64,000 bases of DNA from UBA7330 sp965243485. Its GTDB lineage: Bacteria; Bacteroidota; Bacteroidia; Cytophagales; Cyclobacteriaceae. The translations under genes and the position numbers were made by a program. Under the pieces are notes generated by a model, which saw nothing but the letters and a program-made list of their open reading frames with translations, was not told where the DNA came from and searched no databases. Below are positions 18,041 to 28,001 of this stretch, piece after piece. The DNA is taken from NCBI GenBank assembly GCA_965243485.1, contig CBDEVP010000001.1:4588001-4652000 (forward strand), in the 5' to 3' direction. Each line of letters opens with the position of its first letter. Position 1 is the stretch's first letter.

Positions 18041-18565
18041 TTACAGCGTTTTCTTGTTTACTTCAGAGGCACCACTGTCCTTCAATATTTTTGATATTTT
18101 GCTCTCATCAAGACTGTTCTTGCCCAGATCAACGGCCATCACATGCTTATCATCTGTGATCCTGATATCAAAGATTTTGGGCTTGCCCCATGGCTTAAGA
18201 TTTGCAACCACAAAAAAGGTCCCAACCATACCAAAGGCGGCAAGAAGTACTGTCAATTCGAATGTGACCGGAATAAATGATGGGATAGGAATGTAATCCT
18301 TGCCACCGATGATCATCGGCCAGTCTATGCCCATCATACCAATTTGCATGATGAGTGCGAGTGATGTACCTGTCAATCCAAATAAAAAGGCGGCGATGGA
18401 TAATCTTGACCTTCTGTATCCCAGTGCATCTTCAATACCGTGAACCGGGAAAGGTGAATAAACCTCGTGTATTTTTACTCCTCCTGCCCTCACCTTCTTG
18501 ATGGCATCCAAAAGAACGTCCTCGTCCTCAAATACCCCCGTTAAATAATTACTTTTCTCAGCCAT
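18041..18565 (-). CDS. actD: Alternative complex III subunit ActD (DUF3341)
   Basis: 174 residues. An N-terminal soluble part with the DUF3341 signature GVFEDEDVLLDAIKKVRAGG and IHEVYSPFPVHGIEDALG, then two membrane helices (SIAAFLFGLTGTSLALIMQI and a second after FIPVTFELTVLLAAF). ActD has no cofactor; it packs on the membrane arm and is structural. It begins 4 bp after actC. Length and motifs are normal. Confidence 0.95.
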   Translation of the reverse strand: MAEKSNYLTGVFEDEDVLLDAIKKVRAGGVKIHEVYSPFPVHGIEDALGYRRSRLSIAAFLFGLTGTSLALIMQIGMMGIDWPMIIGGKDYIPIPSFIPVTFELTVLLAAFGMVGTFFVVANLKPWGKPKIFDIRITDDKHVMAVDLGKNSLDESKISKILKDSGASEVNKKTL

Positions 18566-18569
18566 TACT

Positions 18570-19931
18570 TTATACTTTTTCGCCAGTTGCCTTATTAATA
18601 CTTTTCACTTCCGCAATATTGATCACAGGGAAAAACTTCGCGAACAACAAGAAGGCCGTGAAGAAGAATCCGATACTGAAAAGATACATCCCCACATCAT
18701 ATCTCGTCGGATAAAACATCGCCCAGCTTGATGGTAAAAAGTCCCTGTGCAAAGAAGTAACAATGATGACAAATCGCTCAAACCACATACCGATGTTTAC
18801 TACAATCGACAATACAAAGGTGGCAGCCAGATTTGTACGGATCTTTTTAAACCAAAACAATTGAGGTGATATTACATTACAGGTCATCATGGAAGCATAA
18901 GCCCACCAGTAGGGTCCTGAAACCCTGTTGAGAAAAGCGTATTGTTCAGCTTCCACTCCTGAATACCAGGCGATAAACAACTCTGTGATGTAGGCAATAC
19001 CTACAATCGATCCGGTGATGATGATGATGATATTCATCAACTCAATGTGCTGTATCGTAATGTAGTCCTCCAGTTTATATACCTTCCTGGTAATTAACAG
19101 TAAGGTAAGTACCATCGCAAACCCGGAAAAGATCGCGCCGGCCACGAAGTATGGCGGGAAGATGGTAGTATGCCATCCCGGGATGACCGAAGTCGCAAAG
19201 TCAAAGGATACGATCGTGTGAACGGAAAGTACCAGAGGGGTGGCAAGTCCTGCAAGGACCAGTGCAACCGTCTCATACCTTGACCATGTTTTTGCAGCTC
19301 CGTCCCATCCGAAACTCAAGGCCCCGTAAACTGCTTTTGAAACCTTATTTGTAGCCCGGTCCCTGATGGTTGCAAAATCAGGAATGAGGCCGATATACCA
19401 AAAAACCAGTGAAACCGAAAAATACGTACTGATCGCGAAAAAGTCCCACAGCAATGGTGAGTTGAAATTCACCCAAAGAGACCCGAAAGTGTTTGGAAGC
19501 GGGATCGCCCAGTACATACCCAACCACGGACGTCCCATGTGCAGGATAGGAAACATCAATGCACAAATAACAGCGAAGATCGTCATGGCTTCGGCGGCCC
19601 TGTTGATGGACATTCTCCATCGTTGTCTGAAAAGTAAAAGGATCGCAGAGATCAGTGTACCCGCGTGGCCGATACCCACCCACCAGACGAAGTTGGTGAT
19701 ATCCCAGGCCCATCCAATGGTCTTGTTAAGACCCCACATCCCTATGCCATTCCAGACAGTCATCCAGACAGCATATGCTCCTAATGTCAGTGCTCCCAAT
19801 GAAACGGCTGTGGCCAAAAGCCAGGATTTGGTGGGCTTTTCCTCCACCCTTCCCGCAATGTCATTGGAGACATCATGCAGGGTCTTATGGCCGGTAATTA
19901 ATGGTTCGCGTACAGATGATTCTGCTATCAT
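18570..19931 (-). CDS. actC: Alternative complex III subunit ActC (NrfD/PsrC-like membrane subunit)
   Basis: 453 residues and about ten helices of the NrfD family. Recognisable segments are MTVWNGIGMWGLNKTIGWAWD near the N-terminus, FVWWVGIGHAGTLISAILL in the second helix and FVVANLxP-type loops further on. ActC is the main quinol-binding candidate of alternative complex III and passes electrons to the iron-sulfur subunit ActB. Its ATG directly abuts the actB stop (19931/19932). The gene is intact and of typical length. Confidence 0.94.
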   Translation of the reverse strand: MIAESSVREPLITGHKTLHDVSNDIAGRVEEKPTKSWLLATAVSLGALTLGAYAVWMTVWNGIGMWGLNKTIGWAWDITNFVWWVGIGHAGTLISAILLLFRQRWRMSINRAAEAMTIFAVICALMFPILHMGRPWLGMYWAIPLPNTFGSLWVNFNSPLLWDFFAISTYFSVSLVFWYIGLIPDFATIRDRATNKVSKAVYGALSFGWDGAAKTWSRYETVALVLAGLATPLVLSVHTIVSFDFATSVIPGWHTTIFPPYFVAGAIFSGFAMVLTLLLITRKVYKLEDYITIQHIELMNIIIIITGSIVGIAYITELFIAWYSGVEAEQYAFLNRVSGPYWWAYASMMTCNVISPQLFWFKKIRTNLAATFVLSIVVNIGMWFERFVIIVTSLHRDFLPSSWAMFYPTRYDVGMYLFSIGFFFTAFLLFAKFFPVINIAEVKSINKATGEKV

Positions 19932-22900
19932 TTATGCTTCTCCTTTTTCGGTTGTAAATTCTTCGTCCTTATTCCTGATCTTGGTCAAATACCAGACATT
20001 AGGCATGACTCTCAGCTCTTCCAGCACATGGTAGGCCCGATCTTCCATGGCTTCCACCATCTTATCTCCCTCTTTGATCTTCAGTTTCTGAGCAATCTGG
20101 CTTGATGGATCTTTCATATCACCAAATACCAGGGCTTCCGAAGGACATGCAGACGCGCATGCAGTCGTGATCTCGCCATCCTGAGGTCTTCTTCCTTCCC
20201 GCTTCGCAGTCAATTTGCCATCCTGTATCCTTTGCACACAGAAAGTACATTTCTCCATGACACCCCTTGCTCTCACGGTTACATCCGGATTAAGTACCAT
20301 CTTACCCAGATCGTTGTTCATGGTTGTATTATCTGCAAACTGTTCGTTGTCATGGTATTTAAACCAGTTGAACCTTCTTACTTTATAAGGACAGTTGTTT
20401 GCACAATATCTTGTTCCGATGCATCTGTTATAGGTCATCTGGTTAAGACCTTCACTGCTGTGTGTGGTAGCAGCCACAGGACATACCGTTTCGCATGGAG
20501 CGTTGTTACACTGCTGACACATCATCGGCTGAAAGGTAACCTCAGGATTTGCTGAAGCCTTTTCCATAGCTGCGTAATTTCCTTCGTCAGCATCCGAACT
20601 GTAGTACCGGTCAATCCTGATCCAGTGCATTTCGCGCCTATTCAGCACCTCGGTCTTTCCTACCACAGGGATATTGTTCTCTGACTGACAGGCTACCGTA
20701 CAGGCACCGCAACCGGTACATGAATTCAGGTCTACCATGAGTCCCCAGTGATGGTTAGGGTATTCATGACCTTTCCATAAAGACACAGCGTGTGGCCTGA
20801 CTTTTTCCCCACTGGCTTTAGAGATCATTGGGAAATGACGCCCTGCCTGAGGATCCTTTTGATATTCTGAAAGCGTGGCTTCCTGGATCACGGTTTCCCT
20901 ACCCATGTATGTGTGATGGGTCTGGGTTTGTGCCAGACTATATGTTTTACCGGTAGGCTCAACCGAAACACCACTTGAAACAGCATAAGACAGGTTGCCT
21001 GCCTTTTTGGAGATCAGCGGATAGGCATTCACTCCAATGTTGTTGGCTACTTTACCGGCTTTAGTTCTTCCATATCCCACCGCAAGTCCGACAGTGTTGT
21101 ATGCCTGACCCGGTTGTGTCATCACCGGAACCTCCAGCGTGACAGAACCAACCGTGAGGTTTACTGTCTGCGTGCTCATGTCACCCAGTTTGATTCCCCA
21201 TTCTTCAGCTTGCTTCGGAGAAACGGTTAGATAGTTGTCCCAGCAGGCTTTGGTGATCGGATCCGGCATTTCCTGAAGCCAGGGATTGTTGGCCTGAGCC
21301 CCCGAACCGATGCTGCCTTTTTCGTAAATGACCAGCTCAAGACTGTCGCTTTTCCCACTTACCGAAATACCGCTTAGGTTAACTGTCGGCCTGGTTACAT
21401 CGGCAACCGGAACCTCTGGTTCAAACACACCATCATGCAGACTTCTGTCCCAAAAATCGGTGAAGCTATCGAAACCTGAGGCCAACGGGTAAACATTTTG
21501 CTCCCAGAATCCCAGGAGGTAGTCATAATATGACATGGATACCCCGGACCAGGTCAACAATGATTGCTGGATCTGCCGTGTATTAAAAATATTTTTGATC
21601 GCAGGTTGTGACAAGCTGAAACTGCCAGTTACAATCTCAAAATCATTCCATGATTCAAGATAATGATGATCCGGCGTCACATATTTTACCAGCGAAGCTG
21701 TTTCATCCATCCTGTCTGAACTGGAGATGGTCAGCTTTGCTTTACTTATACCGGAAGCAATTTGGCCTCCCATCGGATGATCATAAACCGGATTACAGTT
21801 TACGAAGATCACTCCTGCAACCTGTCCCCCATTGAGAGCTCCGACAAACTCTTCAAAACTGCGATCGTCGCCTTTTCTGGTATTCAGCGATTTGTTGACA
21901 GCGATGGTATTGCCATAGCTACCCAAAAGATCATTGATCGCAATGACCAGGGACTGAATGGAGGCATCATTGGAGCCACTCATGACAATGGCTTTTCCCG
22001 TGGAAGCCAGCAGGTCATTAGCAGCTTTGTTCAATACAGGACTATCAACTTTTGAACCTGATATTGCTGGTTGTTCCAGCTTCGAAGCCAGAGAGTTGTA
22101 GAGCGTAGCCAGATACATGCCTTCCTCCGAAGGTTTGATGGGCTGACGATAATCTGCATTTGCTCCGGTCAGCGAAAGGTTAGACTCAAATACATAGAGT
22201 CTTGACATGTCCTTTTTGGTATCGGACAGCTTTCGGGTTTTTGCAAACTCGTTGTTATTATAGGTGCTATTTGGCCATGTTCCCAGAAAATCAGCTCCAA
22301 AACTCACGATCGTTTTGGCTTTGCCAAATTCATGAACCGGAAACATCCTCTGACCAAAAGCCGCCTGATAGGCAGTCGTCATACCACTGAGCGACAAGGG
22401 ATCGTATGTAATATGATCAGCAGGAAATGCCGATTTAAATTTTTCTATGACACTGATGGTAGAAGGGCTGGCAATCGAATTGCTGACAATAGCGATCTTA
22501 CCACCAACAGCTGTTAATTCCTTGCCAATGGCTGCATCAATCTCATCCCATGTGGCTGAGGCTCCGCTGATCATTGGTCCCTGAAGTCTTTCTTTGTCAT
22601 AAAGTGACAAAACCGAAGCCTGTACCTGTGCGTTTGTCCCTGATCCGGCAATCTTAGAAAGTTTGTTGCCGTTGATATAAATCGGCCTTCCTTCCCGGGT
22701 CTTTACCACAACAGGTAAAGCATCACTGCCACTCACGTAGGTAGATGCATAATAATTGGGTACGGAAGGATCTACAGAAACAGGTTTATTGATGTACGGT
22801 ATGGCTTTTTTGACAGGCGTCTCACAGGCAGCAAGCGATACGGCTGCCACGCTGAACCCCATCATTTTAAGAAAGTCTCTCCTGTTCGGTCCATCCTCTC

Positions 22901-23006
22901 CGGCTAACGGTAAATATTCCGGAAATTCCTTGTCAGCATGCTCTCTGAACTCTGCACGATCCGCCAGTTGCTCAAGTCCTTTCCAATATTTCTTTGTTCC
23001 TTTCAT
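19932..23006 (-). CDS. actB: Alternative complex III subunit ActB (iron-sulfur, molybdopterin-oxidoreductase fold without cofactor)
   Basis: 1024 residues. A variant Tat signal NRRDFLKMMGFSVAAVSLAAC lies about 41 residues in (residue 42 on), with a possible lipidated Cys at its end. Residues about 60-720 show the molybdopterin-oxidoreductase fold. The C-terminal ferredoxin-like part carries CTGCGACTVACQ, CQQCNNAPCETVCP, CIGTRYCANNCPY and CTFCVQRIQD...CASACP, enough for four clusters (three 4Fe-4S and one 3Fe-4S in studied complexes). It takes electrons from quinol oxidation to the ActA hemes. It sits 30 bp after actA. Confidence 0.95.
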   Translation of the reverse strand: MKGTKKYWKGLEQLADRAEFREHADKEFPEYLPLAGEDGPNRRDFLKMMGFSVAAVSLAACETPVKKAIPYINKPVSVDPSVPNYYASTYVSGSDALPVVVKTREGRPIYINGNKLSKIAGSGTNAQVQASVLSLYDKERLQGPMISGASATWDEIDAAIGKELTAVGGKIAIVSNSIASPSTISVIEKFKSAFPADHITYDPLSLSGMTTAYQAAFGQRMFPVHEFGKAKTIVSFGADFLGTWPNSTYNNNEFAKTRKLSDTKKDMSRLYVFESNLSLTGANADYRQPIKPSEEGMYLATLYNSLASKLEQPAISGSKVDSPVLNKAANDLLASTGKAIVMSGSNDASIQSLVIAINDLLGSYGNTIAVNKSLNTRKGDDRSFEEFVGALNGGQVAGVIFVNCNPVYDHPMGGQIASGISKAKLTISSSDRMDETASLVKYVTPDHHYLESWNDFEIVTGSFSLSQPAIKNIFNTRQIQQSLLTWSGVSMSYYDYLLGFWEQNVYPLASGFDSFTDFWDRSLHDGVFEPEVPVADVTRPTVNLSGISVSGKSDSLELVIYEKGSIGSGAQANNPWLQEMPDPITKACWDNYLTVSPKQAEEWGIKLGDMSTQTVNLTVGSVTLEVPVMTQPGQAYNTVGLAVGYGRTKAGKVANNIGVNAYPLISKKAGNLSYAVSSGVSVEPTGKTYSLAQTQTHHTYMGRETVIQEATLSEYQKDPQAGRHFPMISKASGEKVRPHAVSLWKGHEYPNHHWGLMVDLNSCTGCGACTVACQSENNIPVVGKTEVLNRREMHWIRIDRYYSSDADEGNYAAMEKASANPEVTFQPMMCQQCNNAPCETVCPVAATTHSSEGLNQMTYNRCIGTRYCANNCPYKVRRFNWFKYHDNEQFADNTTMNNDLGKMVLNPDVTVRARGVMEKCTFCVQRIQDGKLTAKREGRRPQDGEITTACASACPSEALVFGDMKDPSSQIAQKLKIKEGDKMVEAMEDRAYHVLEELRVMPNVWYLTKIRNKDEEFTTEKGEA

Positions 23007-23036
23007 ATTTCTTCCTGGAATCAGATTCAGTTCAGT

Positions 23037-24326
23037 TTAATAATGACACTTGGCACATTCAAGACCACCGATGTCTTCCACGACCATTGGCTCCTTGCTA
23101 TGCTCTTCATGTAGTTCGATAAGTTTTGAATAATATTCGTTTCCGCCTGCATTTACCTCGGTCTCCCTGTGACAATTGATACACCATCCCATCGTCAGAG
23201 GTGCATATTGATAAACAACTGGCATTTCCTGGATTGGTCCGTGGCAGGTTTCGCATTCCAGACCACCAACCGCTACGTGTTGCGAGTGATTGAAATAAGC
23301 CAGATCCGGGAGGTTATGAATCCTCACCCACTCTATTGGCTTTTTGTTAGGACCATATTGACCTGTATTCGGATCATAATCGACCGCTGCATAGATCTTG
23401 GCAATTTCCGTGGAGACGCCAGATTCCCCGCCTACGTTTTGGATGGCTGAATGACAATTCATACAAATGTTGGGTGATGGGATATTGGCTGACTTTGCTT
23501 TTCTTACTCCCGTGTGACAATACTGACAATCAATTTCATATTGCCCGGCATGTAATTCATGTGAAAAAGCGATGGGCTGTGTGGGTTGATAACCCTGCTG
23601 CACACCAATGGTGAATGCACCATCAATTAGGGTCTTCAGTAATATGGCCGTAAAGATGAAAACTACTGTTCCCGCAAAGGCATCTGTCTTCAGTAACTTA
23701 AGGACATCAAATTTTTGTTCAACTACCTCCCGATCAGCTTCTTCAAGGTCTTTCTTTTCACTCAGATATTTTTTTAACACCGACACAATCAGTGCAAGAA
23801 CGATAAGGATAAGGACCAATACGACCACCAGTACAACCAGTATTGCTGTAAGGTAGCCGGAAGGAATACCAGCCTCACCTGAGCCTGCCTGTGCACCATC
23901 ACCTCCTGCATCAGCCACCGGAGCAGCCTGCTCTGGTTCTTTAGCGGATTCCGCCTTTATATAGGCCAGCAGACCGAGTATTTGTTCATCGGAAAACGGA
24001 TATGCAGGCATGGCCACCTGATTGTACTCTTCATATAATGCAACGGCATATTCATCTCCGCTTTGAATCACCTTTTGGGAGTTTCTGATCCATTGGATCA
24101 GATAGTCAGTTTCCAGCCGTTCCGTCACACCCTTGAGTGCAGGACCAATCACCTTTTTATGTACCTGGTGACATTGCGTACAATTGGCTTTGAAAAGTTC
24201 TTCACCGGATGAGATTACGGCCTCATCTGTGGGTATTTCTTCCCCTTGACTGAAAGCTGTGATTGAAACTGAAAAGAAAAGGAGAAAACTTAATGCGAGA
24301 GGGAAAAATCCGGAGCTTTTAGACAT
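23037..24326 (-). CDS. actA: Alternative complex III subunit ActA with six CxxCH motifs
   Basis: 429 residues. A signal peptide ends near ITAFSQ. Next is a class I cytochrome c domain with CTQCH and a Met ligand in VAMPAYPFS, an Ala/Gly/Glu-rich linker, one long helix (about residues 148-178), a charged cytoplasmic stretch, a second helix (about 212-235), and a C-terminal domain with CQYCH, CMNCH, CETCH, CINCH and CAKCH. The five C-terminal hemes are the usual pentaheme unit; the N-terminal domain adds a sixth. First gene of the respiratory operon, 47-54 nt downstream of the predicted start of transcription. Confidence 0.95.
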   Translation of the reverse strand: MSKSSGFFPLALSFLLFFSVSITAFSQGEEIPTDEAVISSGEELFKANCTQCHQVHKKVIGPALKGVTERLETDYLIQWIRNSQKVIQSGDEYAVALYEEYNQVAMPAYPFSDEQILGLLAYIKAESAKEPEQAAPVADAGGDGAQAGSGEAGIPSGYLTAILVVLVVVLVLILIVLALIVSVLKKYLSEKKDLEEADREVVEQKFDVLKLLKTDAFAGTVVFIFTAILLKTLIDGAFTIGVQQGYQPTQPIAFSHELHAGQYEIDCQYCHTGVRKAKSANIPSPNICMNCHSAIQNVGGESGVSTEIAKIYAAVDYDPNTGQYGPNKKPIEWVRIHNLPDLAYFNHSQHVAVGGLECETCHGPIQEMPVVYQYAPLTMGWCINCHRETEVNAGGNEYYSKLIELHEEHSKEPMVVEDIGGLECAKCHY

Positions 24327-24379
24327 CTAGTAATCGTTTGGAATACATTCGTTTAAATGGTTCGAAAATCAAACGGTTA

Positions 24380-24410
24380 CAAATGTAACACGGGGGGTGT
24401 GTATTTCAAA
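24380..24410 (-). promoter_or_regulatory. Promoter of the act-cox operon
   Basis: On the minus strand TTTG (24410-24407), a 19-nt spacer and TACATTTG (24387-24380) match the Bacteroidota consensus TTG-N17..23-TAnnTTTG. Transcription would begin near 24373, giving a leader of about 47 nt before the actA ATG at 24326. The preceding racemase operon runs the same way, so this promoter makes the respiratory genes independent of it. Confidence 0.7.
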
Positions 24411-24550
24411 GACAGAATTGTCACCCAATTTTCCATTTCTTTTTACCCACACCAATAGAAGCATAAAAAGCGCTGAATATCAATGCTTTAAGGGTGATTT
24501 AAGCAAGCTGAAATCTGATTATTTAGAATGATTTTAAATAATATTCAAAT

Positions 24551-25621
24551 TCATTCCACCACCTTATCTATATAGCTTGAATTCAAAAGGCTGAGGGCTC
24601 CCATATATTTAAGGTTAAACTTGACCCAGTCCCCCACCTTGTAGTTTCGTTTTGAATTACCCAGATCGATGACCAGCATGTCAGAGCTAGCCCCGCTTAA
24701 TTCCAGTTCTTCATCCACAGGAATAAGATAATCCGTAGAAATATCAAGCAGTCCAAGATCAAGGATGGCACGATAAGATTCCTTACCTATATCTTCCTCA
24801 TTGATCTCGTATTTCTCGCCGGAGGGGTTTGTTGCCAGTTCGCCCACGGGCACTTTGGGTTTTTTCATCAGCTCAATGATCTGTGCATTGAGTGTGAAAA
24901 CATCCTGTTTCATTTCTTTAATGGGAGCTTCAGCTACCAGGTCATTTCCAAAATAGAGTGTTTCCCCCAACCTGAAGTGATTGACTCCTTTGGGCAACTG
25001 TTTGGTCATTAATAAAGGTAATACCACAGACGTACCGCCCGATACCCAGGGGATCTTTTTGTTAAACTTAGCTTCGATCAACTGCTTGTAAAGACTCAGC
25101 TGGATCAACTTATCCTGGGAGGGCATTACTCCATACAGGCAATTCAGATTGGTGCCGATCCCGACTACCTGGATATTTGGCAGTTCAAAGATCTTACCAT
25201 AAAAGTCCAGGAGTTGTTCTCCCATGACCCCTTCTCTCAGGTCTCCCATTTCTATCATAATAATGATCTTATGCATCCTGTCCTGGGCCTGGGCTTCCTC
25301 AGAGATCAAACGGATGGTAGAAAGCTCGGTATTGAAGCTTACATCCGCATATTTCACGATACTGCTGATGGCCTTCTTTGCAGGAGGTTTAATATAGACA
25401 GTCTGAACATCGGGATCGATCTCCTTGACAACTTTCAGGTTACTCACCCTGGAGTCGTGGATTTCCTTGGCCCCCATCTGGATGATCTCCCTAATATATT
25501 TTTTATTTCCACACAGCAACTTGGTCACAACTCCCCAGCTAATTTCATGGCTGGAAAAAACCTGCTCAAGGTGGTTATAGTTATGCTGTAGCGATTCTTT
25601 CCTGAGCTTTATGTAAGCCAT
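24551..25621 (-). CDS. Alanine/ornithine racemase-family PLP enzyme
   Basis: 356 residues, fold III PLP barrel with a C-terminal beta domain. The PLP lysine is K34 in WGVVTKLLCGN, the form of the ornithine racemase group, which differs from the VVKxNAYGHG box of classic alanine racemase. GIGTNLNCLYG and the stretch WVSGGTSVVLPLL match the phosphate-binding end of the barrel. The gene follows alr by 1 bp, so the two racemases are surely co-translated. The substrate cannot be read from sequence: ornithine, lysine, alanine or another amino acid are possible. Last gene of the five-gene operon from 29872. Confidence 0.85.
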   Translation of the reverse strand: MAYIKLRKESLQHNYNHLEQVFSSHEISWGVVTKLLCGNKKYIREIIQMGAKEIHDSRVSNLKVVKEIDPDVQTVYIKPPAKKAISSIVKYADVSFNTELSTIRLISEEAQAQDRMHKIIIMIEMGDLREGVMGEQLLDFYGKIFELPNIQVVGIGTNLNCLYGVMPSQDKLIQLSLYKQLIEAKFNKKIPWVSGGTSVVLPLLMTKQLPKGVNHFRLGETLYFGNDLVAEAPIKEMKQDVFTLNAQIIELMKKPKVPVGELATNPSGEKYEINEEDIGKESYRAILDLGLLDISTDYLIPVDEELELSGASSDMLVIDLGNSKRNYKVGDWVKFNLKYMGALSLLNSSYIDKVVE

Positions 25622-25622
25622 T

Positions 25623-26810
25623 TTAATCTTTTTTGGTTGAATGAAGGTCTGTATTGATGACCCTTCTAGGTATATTATGCGGTAAACGCGTTAAAAGTTC
25701 ATAATTCAACTGATTACTTAGCTCCCCAAATGAGGCGACGGAAACGGATTGCTTGCCCTGATCACCAATGAGAACTACTTCATCGCCCTTTTTTACCTCC
25801 GGAGCCTCAGAAATATCTACCATGATAATGTTCATGTTTACAATTCCTATCACCGCTAGCCGCTTGCCTCCAATCAACACCCTTCCCTGGTTGCTCAGCG
25901 ATCTGGAATAACCGTGTGAATACCCTACCGGCACGGTAGCTATCTTCATATTTTCCGAAGCCATGAACGTGGTACCGTATCCGATAAACTCCCCGGTCTC
26001 TACCTCTTTTACATCCATGACTTTGCTCTTCCATTTAATCACACGCTTGAGCGGATCTATTCTGTCTTTTTTGTTTTTCAAAAAATCAATGATCGTTTCT
26101 CTGCTGGGCCAGAAACCATACTGAAGAATACCTATCCTGACCATGTCCATTCTGCTTTTTGGGTAACTCATGGCGGCAGCAGAACAGGCTGTATGCCGCA
26201 ATCCCGGGTTGATCCCCTGGGAACGGATCCAGCGATCCATTTTGATGAATTTCTTGATCTGGTTTTTGACGCGCAGATAATTGGCAATGCTTTCTGCACC
26301 AGCATAATGTGTGCAATCTCCGCATACTTCCAGGTATTCCAGGTTGGACTGAATGACTGGCAGTACCCTCTTTAGTTGTGGCATACTGAACCCCGTACGG
26401 TTTAAACCGGTCTCAAATTCAATGTGAATTTTTGCTTTCTTTTTGAGCTTTTTACTGGCCCTGATGGCTGCGTTGAGCCGATCACTTTCGAAGACAAAAA
26501 ATTCGATATCATTTTCAACAGCCCACTCCACCTGGTCATCGTCAATAAACCCCATGATAAGTATTTGTGGCTTATTTCCAGCTTTTATGACGGAATATGC
26601 TTCATCAGCACAGAAGACAGAGAAATGATGGACATTGGCCATTTCAGCCATGGGAATAAACTCACTGATTCCGTGACCATAAGCGTTACCCTTAACCACG
26701 GAAGAAAATTGTATCTTAGGTCCCAGGATTTCTCTAATGATCCTTAGGTTGTTTAATAAGGCAGAATAGTCTAATTCAATGATTGAAGATGCCAGCATAG
26801 GGGACTGCAA
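25623..26810 (-). CDS. alr: Alanine racemase
   Basis: 395 residues. The PLP lysine is K40 in SSVVKGNAYGHG; the second catalytic base is the Tyr of VGYSHGYSRSLS; the C-terminal beta domain has GYGTTFMA and VNMNIIMVDIS. It converts L-alanine to D-alanine for peptidoglycan, or the reverse in catabolism. It is embedded in a transporter/acylase operon instead of standing with murF, which hints at a dedicated metabolic role, although no other alr is visible in the window to compare with. A TAACTTTG element (minus strand, 26828-26821) just upstream could be an internal promoter, but no -33 box accompanies it. Confidence 0.93.
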   Translation of the reverse strand: MQSPMLASSIIELDYSALLNNLRIIREILGPKIQFSSVVKGNAYGHGISEFIPMAEMANVHHFSVFCADEAYSVIKAGNKPQILIMGFIDDDQVEWAVENDIEFFVFESDRLNAAIRASKKLKKKAKIHIEFETGLNRTGFSMPQLKRVLPVIQSNLEYLEVCGDCTHYAGAESIANYLRVKNQIKKFIKMDRWIRSQGINPGLRHTACSAAAMSYPKSRMDMVRIGILQYGFWPSRETIIDFLKNKKDRIDPLKRVIKWKSKVMDVKEVETGEFIGYGTTFMASENMKIATVPVGYSHGYSRSLSNQGRVLIGGKRLAVIGIVNMNIIMVDISEAPEVKKGDEVVLIGDQGKQSVSVASFGELSNQLNYELLTRLPHNIPRRVINTDLHSTKKD

Positions 26811-26864
26811 TGATAATAAGCAAAGTTAAAGAATGATCCAGAAGTGTAATTTTCATTTGCCTGA

Positions 26865-28001
26865 TCAACCGGAAAGTTGTTTCTGGATTTCCAACATCAT
26901 TTTCACACCCGTTTCTATGATCTCATCAGGAAAATCATAATCAGGATTATGCAGGGCAGGTGCCTGTAAGCCGGCACCTAAACCGTACATAGCGCCAGGA
27001 AATTCTGTTGTGAACAGTCCGAAATCTTCTCCCCACCGAAAGGGTGTGGTTTTTTCTTCCGTCTCCAGATCAAGCTTTTTAGCCGCAGCCACGATGGCAT
27101 CGACCACCGTGTCATTGTTTTGATTGGCAAAAAAGCCCTGGGTCCAATCCAGCTCTATCACTAACCCGTATTTCTCCCCTACTTCCATGGCGATTTTGGC
27201 ACATCTGTCTTCAAGTTCCTGCATCACCTCATTGTGCCACGCTCTGAGTGTAAAATGTGTCTCACCATATCCTGCAGAAACTCCGTACGATTGATGACCA
27301 AGCGTGAAATAAATGGGTGTAATTATTTTAAAATCATCTCGTTCAATATCGGGTACACTCAGCTCCTCAAATTTATTTGTCACTTCAGCCATAGCGAGCG
27401 CTGGATTTTTTCCCAGTTCAGGCTGACCGGCATGAGACGTTTTCCCGAAATATCTGATGATAATACTGTTGGCAGCAGCTGTAAAAACTCCTCTCCTGTA
27501 AACTATGCGGTGTTTGGCAAACCCGGGTAAATTATGAAGGGCTACCGCAAAGTCCGGGGATAACTGTGAAAATTTTCGATCTGATATAATCCCTTTGGCA
27601 CCGTCTCCTGTCTCCTCTGCGGGTTGAAACAATAATATCACGTCTCCGCAGGCGGGTCTTTCGTCACCATAAACTTTTGCCAGTCCATACAGAATGGCAG
27701 AGTGACCGTCATGACCACATTTATGACTTACACCATCTTTCCGGGACTTATATTCAAAATCATTGATCTCCTGAATGGGTAAAGCATCCATATCGCCGCG
27801 GATCAAAAGACATTTACCTTCTTTCTTTCCCTTGAAGACAACGCCCAAACCATAGTTATCAAATTCAATGATCTCATCGGGATGGCAGGCCTGCACTTTT
27901 TCCTTGATGAATGAAGAGGTAGCCATCTCATGATTGGACAGTTCGGGATTTTGGTGGAGATACCTTCTGAAATCGATCAAATCAGGTAAAAGATCCATCA
28001 C
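26865..28001 (-). CDS. M20 family amidohydrolase (N-acyl-amino-acid hydrolase type)
   Basis: 378 residues, two domains: a metal-binding catalytic domain interrupted by a dimerisation domain. Motifs: IRGDMDALP (residues 68-75), CGHDGH (95-100, metal ligands), QPAEETGDGAKG (Glu 129-130, catalytic base and ligand), and a late FRWGEDFG and PALHNPDYDFPDE. This is the amidohydrolase branch (hippuricase/IAA-amino acid hydrolase/acetyl-amino-acid deacetylase). It would release a free amino acid from an N-acyl form. Its ATG abuts the stop of the GNAT gene, and alr follows 54 bp downstream. Confidence 0.9.
   Translation of the reverse strand: MMDLLPDLIDFRRYLHQNPELSNHEMATSSFIKEKVQACHPDEIIEFDNYGLGVVFKGKKEGKCLLIRGDMDALPIQEINDFEYKSRKDGVSHKCGHDGHSAILYGLAKVYGDERPACGDVILLFQPAEETGDGAKGIISDRKFSQLSPDFAVALHNLPGFAKHRIVYRRGVFTAAANSIIIRYFGKTSHAGQPELGKNPALAMAEVTNKFEELSVPDIERDDFKIITPIYFTLGHQSYGVSAGYGETHFTLRAWHNEVMQELEDRCAKIAMEVGEKYGLVIELDWTQGFFANQNNDTVVDAIVAAAKKLDLETEEKTTPFRWGEDFGLFTTEFPGAMYGLGAGLQAPALHNPDYDFPDEIIETGVKMMLEIQKQLSG

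Noticed and set aside
19366..20034. 222-residue plus-strand frame opposite actC/actB
   Set aside because: It lies fully antisense to two conserved act genes, has a low-complexity, proline- and threonine-rich composition and no recognisable domain.
24420..24550. Terminator of the racemase operon
   Set aside because: Only weak stems (AAAGC/GCTTT or AAGCAT/ATGCTT with long loops) were found on the minus strand, so no confident terminator.
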